Origin: Lewinellaceae bacterium
Lineage (GTDB): Bacteria; Bacteroidota; Bacteroidia; Chitinophagales; Saprospiraceae
Length of the DNA stretch: 64,000 nucleotides
Direction: 5' to 3'
Assembly (NCBI GenBank): GCA_016716135.1
Contig: JADJWX010000009.1
Coordinates: 1-64,000 of the forward strand
A program made the translations under genes and the position numbers. How positions within the stretch are numbered: position 1 is the first letter of the stretch; each line of letters starts with the position of its first letter. Positions 8,052 to 17,230 of the stretch are shown in pieces. Under the pieces are notes generated by a model. The model was not told the origin of the DNA. It ran no database searches and saw only the letters and a program-made list of their open reading frames with translations.

Positions 8052-9629
8052 CTAAAAAAGGGCCACTTTTAATGTATGATTGCCTTCGGCCGCTTGTAAG
8101 TTCAGGAAATAGATTCCGGCGGGCAATGCCGGAGTATTCAGAGGGTACCATTCCTGTCGGGGCGGGGCGTCAAGAATTTCGGTATGCACCAGCCCGCCGT
8201 TGGCATTGAACACGCGGATGTTCAAATTGGCAATTGGGCATTCGCCAAAAAACAAGCCCGGTGTGCGGCCGCCATTTGGGTAGGCGCCGGCCGATACCGC
8301 GCAATCGCGCTGCAAGTTTGTGGTACCCACAGTGCCTGCAAAATTTGCCGTTGCCCAATGCCCATGTTGCACTTCGGCAAGTTGTGCGGCGGCGGCCAGG
8401 GTAGCTTTTACGACATTGGCCATAAACGTGAAATTGAGCTTTTCATTCAGGGTATCGCCTGGCGTGTGGTAGCATTCGTTTCGAAAATTTGCACCGTCCG
8501 TGATCATGATCGCGGGTATTTGGGATGCCCAAAAGGGGGCATGATCGCTGCGCCGCAAATCAACCAGTGTGAATCCGGCCGGTTCAAGTACCGTGTGCAC
8601 TTTCAGGTCGGGTACGTAAGTTGCGGCACTGGCGGCAAACAAATCGGCTACTTGCGGCAGTGCCTGCTGGCCGACATTGGTAATGAAATTGCCGCGATAC
8701 TGATCGGCAGCCAATGCAGCCGTGACGTCCGGAAAAAAAATATTGAAACCCGTCGGCAAGGTTTGTGAATTGGGCTCTTCCGAATAATACCCGATCATTT
8801 CAAAATTGAGTACGCCGGCTATTGTCTCATGGGCCGGAATTCCGTTGGAGACATACTGAATACTGCCGAGCAGGCCGGCTTCTTCCTGGTCAAAACCAAT
8901 ATAACGAAGTGTTTTTTTGGCGGGGTAACCGCTCAGCAATCTGGCTACTTCCCAAACACCAACCGTCCCGCTGCCATTATCATCGGCGCCCGGCGCATTG
9001 GACACCGAGTCATAATGAGCATCTACGATGATCACGGTATCTGCATGAGAGATTCCGGGTACCGACCCAACTACATTGCTGGCCGCAAAATTTCCGTTCA
9101 TGAATGCCTGCAGTTCAGTCTGCATTTGCAGTTCATGGAATAAATTTTCAATAGAATCACGTACTGCACGCAGGTGTGTCAACCCTGTAGTAGCATGCCG
9201 GATACCTTCGACAAATTCCAGGTCGGCCCGCAAACGCGTACTGTCTACGGCATCAACCAATTCCTGCAAGTCGAATGGTTGACGATCCAGGGCAATCAGT
9301 CTGACCTGAAAATTCCCCGAACCGGACAGGCCATTCAAATCGCAACTGATCAATCGTCCGGTGCCGGGCGACACCGGGAAGCCAACATCCCCGGACACGG
9401 CAATCTGATTCGAAATCGCGAAGGTTTTGCCGCCGTCATTCGATAATTCCACCTGGATTTCCAAGGGATCATTTTCCGGGTCTGCAACGTCGTATTGGAG
9501 TGTTAGTGTTTGTGCAGGCCAGTTTACTGATGCCGTGAAGTTTTGAATGACTGGCGCACCGTTTTGGGCATGGAGTAAATTCGAAGACAAAAAAAGCAGG
9601 GTAAAAAACAAACGCATTGGTATATTCAT
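8052..9629 (-). CDS. Secreted M28-family zinc aminopeptidase with T9SS sorting region
   Basis: This is an exported metallopeptidase of the M28 family, which removes N-terminal residues from peptides with two zinc ions. The start MNIPM gives a signal peptide ending LLHAQ; an upstream in-frame stretch of 23 codons is likely untranslated. After an Ig-like N-terminal domain (about 25-115) the catalytic domain shows DAHYDS (204-209), GADDNGSG (215-221), FDQEEAGLLGS (247-256), and SDHAPFW near residue 370, which supply the zinc ligands and catalytic acid. The last 80 or so residues (LNIRVFNANGGLVH ... LPAGIYFLNLQ ... LKVALF) resemble a T9SS type A sorting domain, so the protein is probably surface-attached or released. 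It acts alone here. Confidence 0.88.
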   Translation of the reverse strand: MNIPMRLFFTLLFLSSNLLHAQNGAPVIQNFTASVNWPAQTLTLQYDVADPENDPLEIQVELSNDGGKTFAISNQIAVSGDVGFPVSPGTGRLISCDLNGLSGSGNFQVRLIALDRQPFDLQELVDAVDSTRLRADLEFVEGIRHATTGLTHLRAVRDSIENLFHELQMQTELQAFMNGNFAASNVVGSVPGISHADTVIIVDAHYDSVSNAPGADDNGSGTVGVWEVARLLSGYPAKKTLRYIGFDQEEAGLLGSIQYVSNGIPAHETIAGVLNFEMIGYYSEEPNSQTLPTGFNIFFPDVTAALAADQYRGNFITNVGQQALPQVADLFAASAATYVPDLKVHTVLEPAGFTLVDLRRSDHAPFWASQIPAIMITDGANFRNECYHTPGDTLNEKLNFTFMANVVKATLAAAAQLAEVQHGHWATANFAGTVGTTNLQRDCAVSAGAYPNGGRTPGLFFGECPIANLNIRVFNANGGLVHTEILDAPPRQEWYPLNTPALPAGIYFLNLQAAEGNHTLKVALF

Positions 9630-9642
9630 ATCTGGTACCTGC

Positions 9643-9650
9643 CAAAAGTA
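9643..9650 (-). promoter_or_regulatory. Putative -7 promoter box for the M28 peptidase gene
   Basis: The minus strand reads TACTTTTG, fitting TAnnTTTG, 13 bases before the chosen ATG at 9629. Its position supports that start over the longer reading frame, which would begin upstream of the box. Confidence 0.5.
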
Positions 9651-9818
9651 ATACAAAAGGCGCACTATCAGCGCGCCTTCTGGAACAAACAAAACCAACT
9701 AAAAAAACCTACTTTCTGCTTTATCTTGACCCGTAACGGGGTATTTTCGTGAAAACTATACAACTCAAACGGAAAGGCCCCGGTGAACGCTGCCCGGTGT
9801 TTGAAAAAAAATAAAAAA

Positions 9819-11087
9819 ATGAACAATTGTGCGCTGCGGTTTTACTGGTCTTGCTGTTTTTCAGGGATGCTGTTTTGCCTGGGAAGTGCCGACACGCTTG
9901 CACAATCTCCCTGCCAGGCTGATGCACTCGTGCAGCGAAATTTTAAACGGATACCGGAATTAATGACGCTGCGGCAAGATTATCTGGATCGGATGGCAAA
10001 TACTCCAACGCAGGCGCAAGGCCGAACCGTTGTTAGTATTTCGGTGGTGGTGCATGTTGTTTACAAAAGCAATCTGGAAAACATATCGGACAGTCAAATT
10101 TTCAGCCAATTGGAGGTCCTTAATGCCGATTACCGACTCTTGAACGAAAATGCAAGCGCAACACCGACGCTGTTTACGCCTCTTGCCGCCGATATGGAAG
10201 TGGAATTTTGCCTGGCAGGTACGGATCCGGACGGCAACCCGACTTCAGGGATTGTACGCCGTGAAACGCCCTGGAACAATATCGGGCAATTGACTGCTCC
10301 GGACGGTCGGCCCAGGATTCATTACACCGAACTTGGCGGCAACGATGCCTGGTCCCCGGAACACTACCTGAACATTTGGGTATGCTCCATTGGTGGTGGA
10401 ATACTCGGTTTCGGCGCCTACCCGGGTACCGCGCCCCCGGCAGAAGACGGCGTGGTCATTGATCCGCGGTATTTTGGGACAACCGGCCTGGCAGCATTTA
10501 ATGTGCCGCATCACCTGGGGAGAACGGCGACGCATGAAATTGGTCATTATTTCAACCTTTTTCATATCTGGGGCGAAGACGAATTTTCTTGCAATGACGA
10601 TGATGACGTTGAGGATACCCCGACCCAACGGGGGCCTTATTTGGGTTGCCCGGTATTTCCGCAATTAAGCTGTGGAAACTCTGCCATGTTCATGAATTTT
10701 ATGGATTACACGAACGATGCCTGCATGACGCTTTTCACGGCCGGGCAAAAGGTGCGGCTTTGGGCAACTTTGAATTCCGTGCGTGCCGGTTTAATGGATG
10801 GAGTTGGCTGCTCCACTACCGCCGCGCATTCGTTGCCAAGCCAGGGGGCGAAACTGCACATTTCTCCAAATCCGGCTGGTGAAATGCTGACAGTTGAAAT
10901 CGAAAATTTGAGACCGGGCGGCATGCTCCGGATTTTTGATCTGACAGGCAAACTGTGGCTGGCCACACCGGTTGGCCCTGGTTCAAAAGCAAAACAAATT
11001 GACGTTTCGGGATTGCCTGCCGGTGTTTTTCAACTTCAAATTTTTTCTGAAACGAATTCGAGGTTCGGGCTTTTTGGCAAAATCTGA
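9819..11087 (+). CDS. Secreted M43-family (pappalysin-like) metalloprotease with T9SS sorting region
   Basis: This is an exported zinc endopeptidase of the M43B/pappalysin group. The zinc-binding motif is HEIGHYFNLFHIWG (239-252), with H239, H243 and H249 as ligands and E240 as catalytic base; the Met-turn is in NFMDYTNDACMTLFT. I start at the ATG at 9819, giving a hydrophobic signal segment ending DTLAQ; an ATG 36 bases earlier only adds a lysine-rich tail. The C-terminal 80 residues (LHISPNPAGEMLTVEIENL ... LPAGVFQLQIF ... GLFGKI) are a T9SS type A sorting domain. It faces the PorE-like gene across a shared terminator hairpin. Its natural substrate is unknown. Confidence 0.9.
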   Translation: MNNCALRFYWSCCFSGMLFCLGSADTLAQSPCQADALVQRNFKRIPELMTLRQDYLDRMANTPTQAQGRTVVSISVVVHVVYKSNLENISDSQIFSQLEVLNADYRLLNENASATPTLFTPLAADMEVEFCLAGTDPDGNPTSGIVRRETPWNNIGQLTAPDGRPRIHYTELGGNDAWSPEHYLNIWVCSIGGGILGFGAYPGTAPPAEDGVVIDPRYFGTTGLAAFNVPHHLGRTATHEIGHYFNLFHIWGEDEFSCNDDDDVEDTPTQRGPYLGCPVFPQLSCGNSAMFMNFMDYTNDACMTLFTAGQKVRLWATLNSVRAGLMDGVGCSTTAAHSLPSQGAKLHISPNPAGEMLTVEIENLRPGGMLRIFDLTGKLWLATPVGPGSKAKQIDVSGLPAGVFQLQIFSETNSRFGLFGKI

Positions 11088-11120
11088 GCTTTCTGAAATG
11101 CCTTGGAATAGCCGCCAAAA

Positions 11121-11155
11121 CAGCGACCGCAGCGTAAGGAACACTGCGGTCGCTG
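11121..11155. terminator. Bidirectional hairpin terminator between convergent genes
   Basis: A 12-bp perfect stem (11121-11132 with 11144-11155) around an 11-base loop lies between the M43 protease stop at 11087 and the PorE-like stop at 11195. The U-tract is weak on both sides. Confidence 0.65.
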
Positions 11156-11194
11156 TAGTGAAAATGCTCGAAAAATTCCGATACGTTGCTTGGT

Positions 11195-14100
11195 TTAATA
11201 ACGGTACTTGCTCATCCGGCCGTTTTGGTCCTGGATGATGTATGCGTCGCGGTAACCATTCATCCGTAATTGATCTGTTGCTGCCATCGCCTGCCCAACG
11301 CCTTGAAAACCAGTCAGCATGATGGCCGTTTTGTTGGTAGTTCCGATGGGCCATTTCTCTAATATGCCGCCGGCTGCGGCGATTTGTTGCTGGTTAAAAT
11401 TATTTGGATTGTCCACCGCACAGACACGCACATAATATTTTGCCGTTTCTGCGGCTTGAATCGGTACTACCGAAGTTGGCGCGGCATATTGCGCCGGTGC
11501 TGTTGTGGCTGGAGCGGCAGCGCTCGTTGAGGGCAGCAATTTTTCGTTGGAAAGCGACTGTGCATCTTCACGCACAATAATGGCATCCTTGTAACCCAAC
11601 TGGGTTGCTTGAGCCTGAATACCCTGCGCTTGCTCGTAGGTTGTATACGTGCCTACCCGGACCCGGAGGCGGTTGCTTTCCGGTTGAATGTAGGTATGTC
11701 CAAGGTGAGATAAATTCGCATAGTCACTCACGAGAACAGTATTGTCGATCGGCCACGAAGCAACCTGCACGGCATAGACCATCCCGGCTGGCGTGGGAGT
11801 GCCTTTGGCATTTGCGGCCAAGGTCGGGGTTGGTTGCGCCACTGTCGGATTCCCAACCAACATGCTTGTTGTCGCTTGCGGTTCCTGTACCACAAAGGCG
11901 TCTTTGACAATCGCAGTAACATGATTGTTCAACACAGCCGTAGCATCGTCGCGATCCGGAAAAACACCCAACCTCAACTTATACAATGCGCCTTCTTTAG
12001 CCGTATATAGATTGCCAAGGCCGGCCAGTGCGTCATATTTGCGGATACGTTCATCGGTATAGCCGGTAGGGTTTGCCGACAATTGAATTGCGTAGCCGGT
12101 TACCGGTGCATCCGACGTGGTTTGTGGTGCTGTATTCCAATTCGATGCCGGGGGTTGGGTAGTGACGGGCTGCGGGGGCGCTGTGCCAGCCGCTACCTCT
12201 TCAAGATCGGCTAAGGAGATCATTCCTCCGGAGGCGGGCTGCGTGGTATTGTAGGTCACGGGAGCGATGGTATTGGTTGTTGTGCCTGACCTGCCGGGAA
12301 CGAGTGTAACAGTCGGCAGTGTGGCAGTGCCTTGCAAAACACGTTCAGTTTGCACTGCCCGGGTAAAATCCAGATAGCCATCTTTTTTATACGAAATATC
12401 GTAGGTTTGGTAGGGAAGCAATTTAAGTGTGTATTTCCCATAGATATCCGTATTGGCCATTACGTCAGGCGCATTTTGCCGGCTTCGGGCCAAAACAACC
12501 ACATTTTGCAGCGTATAGCGGGTATTGGCATCCAGCACCGAGCCCGAGTAATCAGCCAACTGATCCATGCGCATTGGAATGGTCAGGTTACGGCTGGTTT
12601 GAATATTCAACGGTACGGTAGCATCCTCATAGCCGATTTTCCGGATCAGCAGGTTGCAGTTGGCGCCTTGTGGGAAATAAAACTCAGCCCGGCCCAGATA
12701 GTCGGTATAAAGGGTTGCCAAACCACAGCTGCTGAGATTGAGCTCGGCCGCCGGAATCGGTTGTCCCTGCAGGGTTGTAACATAAACACTGTACTGCTCC
12801 ACCGTGCCATTTTGTACCGGATAATTGGTGGTGCTATAGGTTGCCGGCGCGAGGTTGTTGGCATTGGTGTTGAAGGTGTTGGGCTGGTACGCTTCGGATA
12901 CATTGTTCGCAGCAAGTGTTGAGCCGTATTCCGGCATAAGCACCGCAGTGAGCGTTTTGTCGCCGCTTGATTGAACAGGAATTACGGTAGAACTGTAGCC
13001 GGTTTTCCGAACCGTAACGCGACAATCTGCCTTCCCGGATGCGACTGCAAATGAATACTTTCCGGAACCATCCGTTTGTTTAATGCCCGCATTACAGGCA
13101 GAAAAGTCAATGTCTGCATTGGCGATTGGGTTGCGTTGCGGATCGGTAACTGTAATAATAAACTCATCTACCGTTTTCCGTACTTGCCAGATATCCTCGT
13201 TTCCCCTGCCTTCTGGGCGGTTGCTTGTCAGATACCCCTGGCTGCCTTTGGGGTTATAAATAAATCCGTAATCATCCCGGGAAGAGTTGACCCCGGTTCC
13301 CATGTGCGTTATATTACTGACAAAATCATTTTGAATATCCGACCGAAATACATCCAAACCACCCAGGCCGTTGTGCCAGTCGGAGGAAAAAAACAAATTA
13401 ACGCCATCGAAAAACGGGGTCACTTCATTGCCCGGCGTATTGAGCGGGGAGCCTAGGTTCCGGGGTGTACTCCAGGTACCACCGGACCATTTTGATACGT
13501 AAATATCCCATCCGCCAAATCCACCCGGTTGGTTGGATGCAAAATAGAGTGTATTCCCATCCGGCGACAAGCAAGGAAAGCCCGTAGCAAAATCAGAGCC
13601 GTTGTAGCTAAATGCACGTTCGTTGATCCATTTACCCTCTACGACATCGGCAAGATGCAAACTCATATTCATGCCGCTTTCTGCAATCTGGCGGGTGCCA
13701 TCTATAAAATTGTTTCGGCAATAGGCAACACGGCGCCCATCTGCAGAAAAACTAACCGGCCCTTCGTTGTAATTGTTTTGCAGATCATCGCGCAAAAAAA
13801 CGGGATTTTGCAGGTAACTATCTCCCGGATTTCGCTGGGTTACATACAGTTGATTATACGCACTGCCGGTCCAGTCGGCACTGGTCTTCGAAGTAGTTTG
13901 CCGTTTTATATCGGTACGGGCTGAATTGTAAACAATTTTAGATTGGAAGAAAGCAGGGCCATAGTCCGAGGATGCGGTGTTCAAAGGCTCGTTCAAGACA
14001 AGGAACAAACTTTCTGCGCCGGCCGTTTGCAGAGCGAAATCACACATTTGGGCATAATGCATGCCAACATCACGATTGCGCTCGGAATACAGGATAAACC

Positions 14101-14449
14101 ACTTTTTTGCGCCAATGTAATCTCCGGTTTGCATCAATGCCTTGCCATAATTCAGTAAGGTTTCCGGGGCGGCATTTCCCAACACGACAGCCCGGTCATA
14201 CCAGGAAAGCGATTCTTCCGGTTTATTCAACTGGAAATAACAGTCGCCGATGCGTGCCAGAGCATGTGCGTTATTGGGTTGCTCTTTGAGCACCTGTTCG
14301 TAAGTTCGGAGTGCCAGGTTGTAAGCGTACAGATCAAACTGCTTATCGGCTCTGGATAAGTGTTCCTGAACGGTTGTTTGGGCTGTTAACACAACAGCGG
14401 CCAAAAGCCAGCTAGCTGTTAACCACCCTGCACGAATAGTCGTATTCAT
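11195..14449 (-). CDS. PorE-like protein: TPR, WD40/PD40 propeller, regulatory-like domains and SPOR repeats
   Basis: This is a large exported protein with the plan of PorE-type T9SS accessory proteins, but with SPOR domains instead of the usual OmpA-like peptidoglycan-binding end. In order: signal peptide (1-23), TPR repeats (about 30-120), a PD40/WD40-type propeller (about 165-430, with CLSPDGNTLYFASNQPGG-type blades), two carboxypeptidase-regulatory-like domains (about 435-520 and 565-650), a Pro/Thr-rich linker, and three SPOR-like repeats toward the end (for example VYAVQVASWPI and YYVRVCAVD). SPOR domains bind denuded peptidoglycan, so the protein could link the secretion apparatus or a surface complex to the cell wall. 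Assignment to T9SS rests on architecture, because other por genes are absent from the window. Confidence 0.8.
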   Translation of the reverse strand: MNTTIRAGWLTASWLLAAVVLTAQTTVQEHLSRADKQFDLYAYNLALRTYEQVLKEQPNNAHALARIGDCYFQLNKPEESLSWYDRAVVLGNAAPETLLNYGKALMQTGDYIGAKKWFILYSERNRDVGMHYAQMCDFALQTAGAESLFLVLNEPLNTASSDYGPAFFQSKIVYNSARTDIKRQTTSKTSADWTGSAYNQLYVTQRNPGDSYLQNPVFLRDDLQNNYNEGPVSFSADGRRVAYCRNNFIDGTRQIAESGMNMSLHLADVVEGKWINERAFSYNGSDFATGFPCLSPDGNTLYFASNQPGGFGGWDIYVSKWSGGTWSTPRNLGSPLNTPGNEVTPFFDGVNLFFSSDWHNGLGGLDVFRSDIQNDFVSNITHMGTGVNSSRDDYGFIYNPKGSQGYLTSNRPEGRGNEDIWQVRKTVDEFIITVTDPQRNPIANADIDFSACNAGIKQTDGSGKYSFAVASGKADCRVTVRKTGYSSTVIPVQSSGDKTLTAVLMPEYGSTLAANNVSEAYQPNTFNTNANNLAPATYSTTNYPVQNGTVEQYSVYVTTLQGQPIPAAELNLSSCGLATLYTDYLGRAEFYFPQGANCNLLIRKIGYEDATVPLNIQTSRNLTIPMRMDQLADYSGSVLDANTRYTLQNVVVLARSRQNAPDVMANTDIYGKYTLKLLPYQTYDISYKKDGYLDFTRAVQTERVLQGTATLPTVTLVPGRSGTTTNTIAPVTYNTTQPASGGMISLADLEEVAAGTAPPQPVTTQPPASNWNTAPQTTSDAPVTGYAIQLSANPTGYTDERIRKYDALAGLGNLYTAKEGALYKLRLGVFPDRDDATAVLNNHVTAIVKDAFVVQEPQATTSMLVGNPTVAQPTPTLAANAKGTPTPAGMVYAVQVASWPIDNTVLVSDYANLSHLGHTYIQPESNRLRVRVGTYTTYEQAQGIQAQATQLGYKDAIIVREDAQSLSNEKLLPSTSAAAPATTAPAQYAAPTSVVPIQAAETAKYYVRVCAVDNPNNFNQQQIAAAGGILEKWPIGTTNKTAIMLTGFQGVGQAMAATDQLRMNGYRDAYIIQDQNGRMSKYRY

Positions 14450-14603
14450 AGCAGTAACTATTAATTTCGGTTAATATAAATTTAATTGAAACTCCTGTTG
14501 GAGGGAACAGGCAACGATCCTAAGCGGGGAGCCTTTGCACAGTAAACTGTATACAAGGCAAACTTAGTATGGTGGAGAGACTATCTTTTGAACAGGAACG
14601 CGA

Positions 14604-14611
14604 CAAAAGTA
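14604..14611 (-). promoter_or_regulatory. Putative -7 promoter box for the PorE-like gene
   Basis: The minus strand reads TACTTTTG, fitting TAnnTTTG, about 155 bases upstream of the PorE-like start. The 14450-14745 gap otherwise contains only the terminator at 14680-14713. Confidence 0.4.
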
Positions 14612-14679
14612 CACGGTTTTTTAATACGGCGCTACCCCTTGCAAGTTGATTTTCAGGAATTTGGTGTTTTTTAATAAAA

Positions 14680-14713
14680 AATCGGGATACATTTTTCTCA
14701 ATGTATCCCGATT
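14680..14713 (-). terminator. Intrinsic terminator downstream of the YfgM-like gene
   Basis: A 13-bp perfect stem (14680-14692 and 14701-14713) with an 8-base loop is followed on the minus strand by a T-rich tract. It lies 33 bases after the stop at 14746. Confidence 0.8.
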
Positions 14714-14745
14714 ATAGCACGGATGAGTACGTGGTTTGAAAAGGC

Positions 14746-15444
14746 TTACAAGGAACCTCCGGCTTTGTAAATATACTTTTCAATATCCCGCCAATCGGCA
14801 GAGGTTTGATTCGGAAAATCTTTCCTCAACCGCTCAAATGCTTCCCGGGCAGCCTCTTTATTGCCCTGATAATCATAGAGCATGCCTAATTTCTTTTGGT
14901 AATAAGCCGCCAACAAATCGTGATTGCCGGAATCCGTGGCTTTTTTGTAATAATTCAATGCGGAATCGTAATCCTTTTTTTCAGAATAACAATCCCCCAA
15001 AAGACCGTTTTTCATGATGGGAAGCAAATCCCCGCCGGCGTCGAAGTCATCGAGATACTTAATGGCGTTATCAAAATCACCAAGATGCAAATAGCATACG
15101 CCGGCGTAATATTTAGCGGAATTGCCTGCTTTGGAGCTGCCATATTTATCAATAATTCCGAGAAAGCCTTCATATCCACCGCCCGGATTTTCGAGTGCGA
15201 GCTGAAAAGAATCGCGGTCAAACTGTACCTGTGCTTGCCAGATCGCACCAACAGCCTCTTGCTGTTGCGGTTTCACAACCAGTTCTTTATAACCCCACCA
15301 GGCCATGACTATCAGGCCAATGCCCCCAAGGACATACATGATCAGGTTTTGATTCGTTTCCCAAAACGGCGGCGATTTCGGTTGTACCTCCTGAACATCA
15401 ATCTGCGTATCCGCTGCGCGTTTGTTCGATTTGCGTTTTGCCAT
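14746..15444 (-). CDS. YfgM-like membrane-anchored TPR protein
   Basis: This is a 232-residue protein with a charged N-terminal tail, one transmembrane segment (residues about 34-52, LIMYVLGGIGLIVMAWWGY) and a soluble domain of TPR repeats (AKYYAGVCYLHLGDFDNAIKYL; GDCYSEKKDYDSALNYYKKA; KLGMLYDYQGNKEAAREAFERL). It resembles YfgM, an inner-membrane ancillary subunit of the Sec translocon that faces the periplasm. It has its own TACTTTTG box upstream and a strong terminator downstream, so it is a single-gene unit. The YfgM link is from architecture and family resemblance; a different TPR scaffold role is possible. Confidence 0.8.
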   Translation of the reverse strand: MAKRKSNKRAADTQIDVQEVQPKSPPFWETNQNLIMYVLGGIGLIVMAWWGYKELVVKPQQQEAVGAIWQAQVQFDRDSFQLALENPGGGYEGFLGIIDKYGSSKAGNSAKYYAGVCYLHLGDFDNAIKYLDDFDAGGDLLPIMKNGLLGDCYSEKKDYDSALNYYKKATDSGNHDLLAAYYQKKLGMLYDYQGNKEAAREAFERLRKDFPNQTSADWRDIEKYIYKAGGSL

Positions 15445-15502
15445 TGTTCGCTAAAAATTGTTGTGATTTTGTCTTTTTTCGTACGCCTTTTTAAAAAGGC
15501 GT

Positions 15503-15511
15503 GCAAAAGTA
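15503..15511 (-). promoter_or_regulatory. Putative -7 promoter box for the YfgM-like gene
   Basis: The minus strand reads TACTTTTGC, fitting TAnnTTTG, 59 bases before the ATG at 15444. A short palindrome (GCCTTTTTAAAAAGGC) follows it in the 5' leader. Confidence 0.5.
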
Positions 15512-15567
15512 CGGAAAGTTTATTTTGAGCAAGGGGTATGTTTGAAAATTGTGCTTTTTTTCAGCAC

Positions 15568-17151
15568 TCATTCCGTAGAATGCTGCAAAAAGTGGATCAA
15601 GGCCAGCCGAATATCGCTGCGCAAGTCATTCTTATCGCCTGATTTGGCCCCCGACATGCTCAAAATATCCGGATTGGTTGTCCCGGTTTGGTCGGGTTTC
15701 GGTGAAGTTTTCAGAAAATCCATGTTTGTTTCCAGACCGGTCAGTAAAAATTCAGGAAGGATAACCTTGTAAACCCGTTCGGCTTGCAGTGCCTCCCCGT
15801 TAATTTTCCAATTATTCCCTGTAGCATCCCAGGCAATATTCCCCAATTGCAACCAGCCACCTTTTCCTTTATTTCCAACACCGGCATCGAGGGTGCGCCG
15901 GAGCAAGGTGCCACGCATGGCCACCTCCACGATTCCACCACCAAAAGGCAACATGCGCACTACATCCAATTCACTGATTTTGCCGCTGAGCACATCATCC
16001 ACCCGGATTGAGCCGCCATTCAAAATGGCGCATTCCGGTTGATTCTTTCCGGCAGCGAGCATTGCCCGGGTAATCAATGCACCCACCGGGGCTTGTTCAT
16101 GCCGGACAGTGGCTTCCCGGCAGTCCAGTGGTTTTTTCAACACTTTGATCACTTTGTTTGGGTCAATTCCGGCTGCTTTTAAAACATCGTTTTGTATGCG
16201 TTCCCATTTTCCAACGACCGAAGCGGTGGCCGGTTCATCCGGGATGCTGCCGTTGATTTGCCGGAGCTCGGATTTCACGGTGGATTTCCCTGTTTTTTTA
16301 TCAAAAACCAGTCGGTGTACATAAACCGTACGCGCGTTTGCATCTGCCTTGGCCACTACGGATTTGCCAACTTTGTGCAGCATGTTGTCATGATCATGCC
16401 CGCCCATGACAAGTGGCACGTCGGGAAGCATTTCGGCCAGCCTCTTGTCGTTGGCAACGTCGAGGTGTGTCAGCGCTACACATAAATCCGATTTATCGCG
16501 CAACTCTTCCCGGAGCATTTTAGCTGTTTCGAGCGGATCGGAATACTGCACAAACGGTTTTTGGCCGGAGGTGACCAATACGCCGAAAACGCCGAGTTTA
16601 ATTGTTGTGCCATCGGCGTCTTTCACCTCGACTACGATTTTTTCAGGACAGGGTTCTTCCCTGCCGGCCTTGTTTTTTGCAAATGCATGCAGTTGATCGC
16701 CCGATTTCTGATGGGCATTGCCGGCCAGCCAGGTAAAATTGGATTCATCCAGGCGCGCCTGCAAATCTTCCAGATCATAGTCAAATTCATGGTTTCCGAA
16801 AACCACCCAGTCCAACCCCAAAATATTGAGTGTTTCAACCATTTGCCTGCCCCGGATACGTTTGCCTTCGTATTTCAACGTGCCCATCACAGACGGGCTG
16901 ATGAAATCGCCGGCAAGCACAGTAAACGTATTGGGGTTCTTTGCCAGCAAACTTTTGCGCAGGGTGGCTACCCGGGCGAGCCCCCCCGAATTATCACTGA
17001 ACGGCGCAATTTCATAGACATCGTTCATTTGTAAAAAAATGATTTCAATTTTACCGTCGTCTTGTAATGTTGCGCCGGATTTACGGGCAGGATCGCAGGC
17101 CGAAAGTGCCAGCAAAACCAGAAGCCCAATCAGGTGAAGTTTGCTTTTCAT
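15568..17151 (-). CDS. 5'-nucleotidase / UshA-like metallophosphatase lipoprotein
   Basis: This lipoprotein hydrolyses 5'-nucleotides or related phosphoesters outside the cytoplasm. The start MKSKLH gives a lipoprotein signal with lipobox LLALSAC. The N-terminal calcineurin-like domain carries LQMNDVYEI, LAGDFISPS, FGNHEFDYD and MGGHDHD, the two-metal ligand set; the classic DxHG of the first motif is here MNDVYE, which is found in some family members. The C-terminal domain (about 330-500) includes ILNGGSIRVDDVLSGKISELDVVRMLPF, matching the 5'_nucleotid_C nucleotide-binding domain. It is divergent from the acetoacetyl-CoA ligase gene, with 79 bp between the chosen starts. It most likely takes part in nucleotide scavenging. 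Confidence 0.88.
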   Translation of the reverse strand: MKSKLHLIGLLVLLALSACDPARKSGATLQDDGKIEIIFLQMNDVYEIAPFSDNSGGLARVATLRKSLLAKNPNTFTVLAGDFISPSVMGTLKYEGKRIRGRQMVETLNILGLDWVVFGNHEFDYDLEDLQARLDESNFTWLAGNAHQKSGDQLHAFAKNKAGREEPCPEKIVVEVKDADGTTIKLGVFGVLVTSGQKPFVQYSDPLETAKMLREELRDKSDLCVALTHLDVANDKRLAEMLPDVPLVMGGHDHDNMLHKVGKSVVAKADANARTVYVHRLVFDKKTGKSTVKSELRQINGSIPDEPATASVVGKWERIQNDVLKAAGIDPNKVIKVLKKPLDCREATVRHEQAPVGALITRAMLAAGKNQPECAILNGGSIRVDDVLSGKISELDVVRMLPFGGGIVEVAMRGTLLRRTLDAGVGNKGKGGWLQLGNIAWDATGNNWKINGEALQAERVYKVILPEFLLTGLETNMDFLKTSPKPDQTGTTNPDILSMSGAKSGDKNDLRSDIRLALIHFLQHSTE

Positions 17152-17230
17152 TTTTGATAGTTTTATCATTTATGACAGAAATGCCGGATTTTCGCCGGCA
17201 AAGTTGATGTTTCTTTTTGATTTTGCGACT

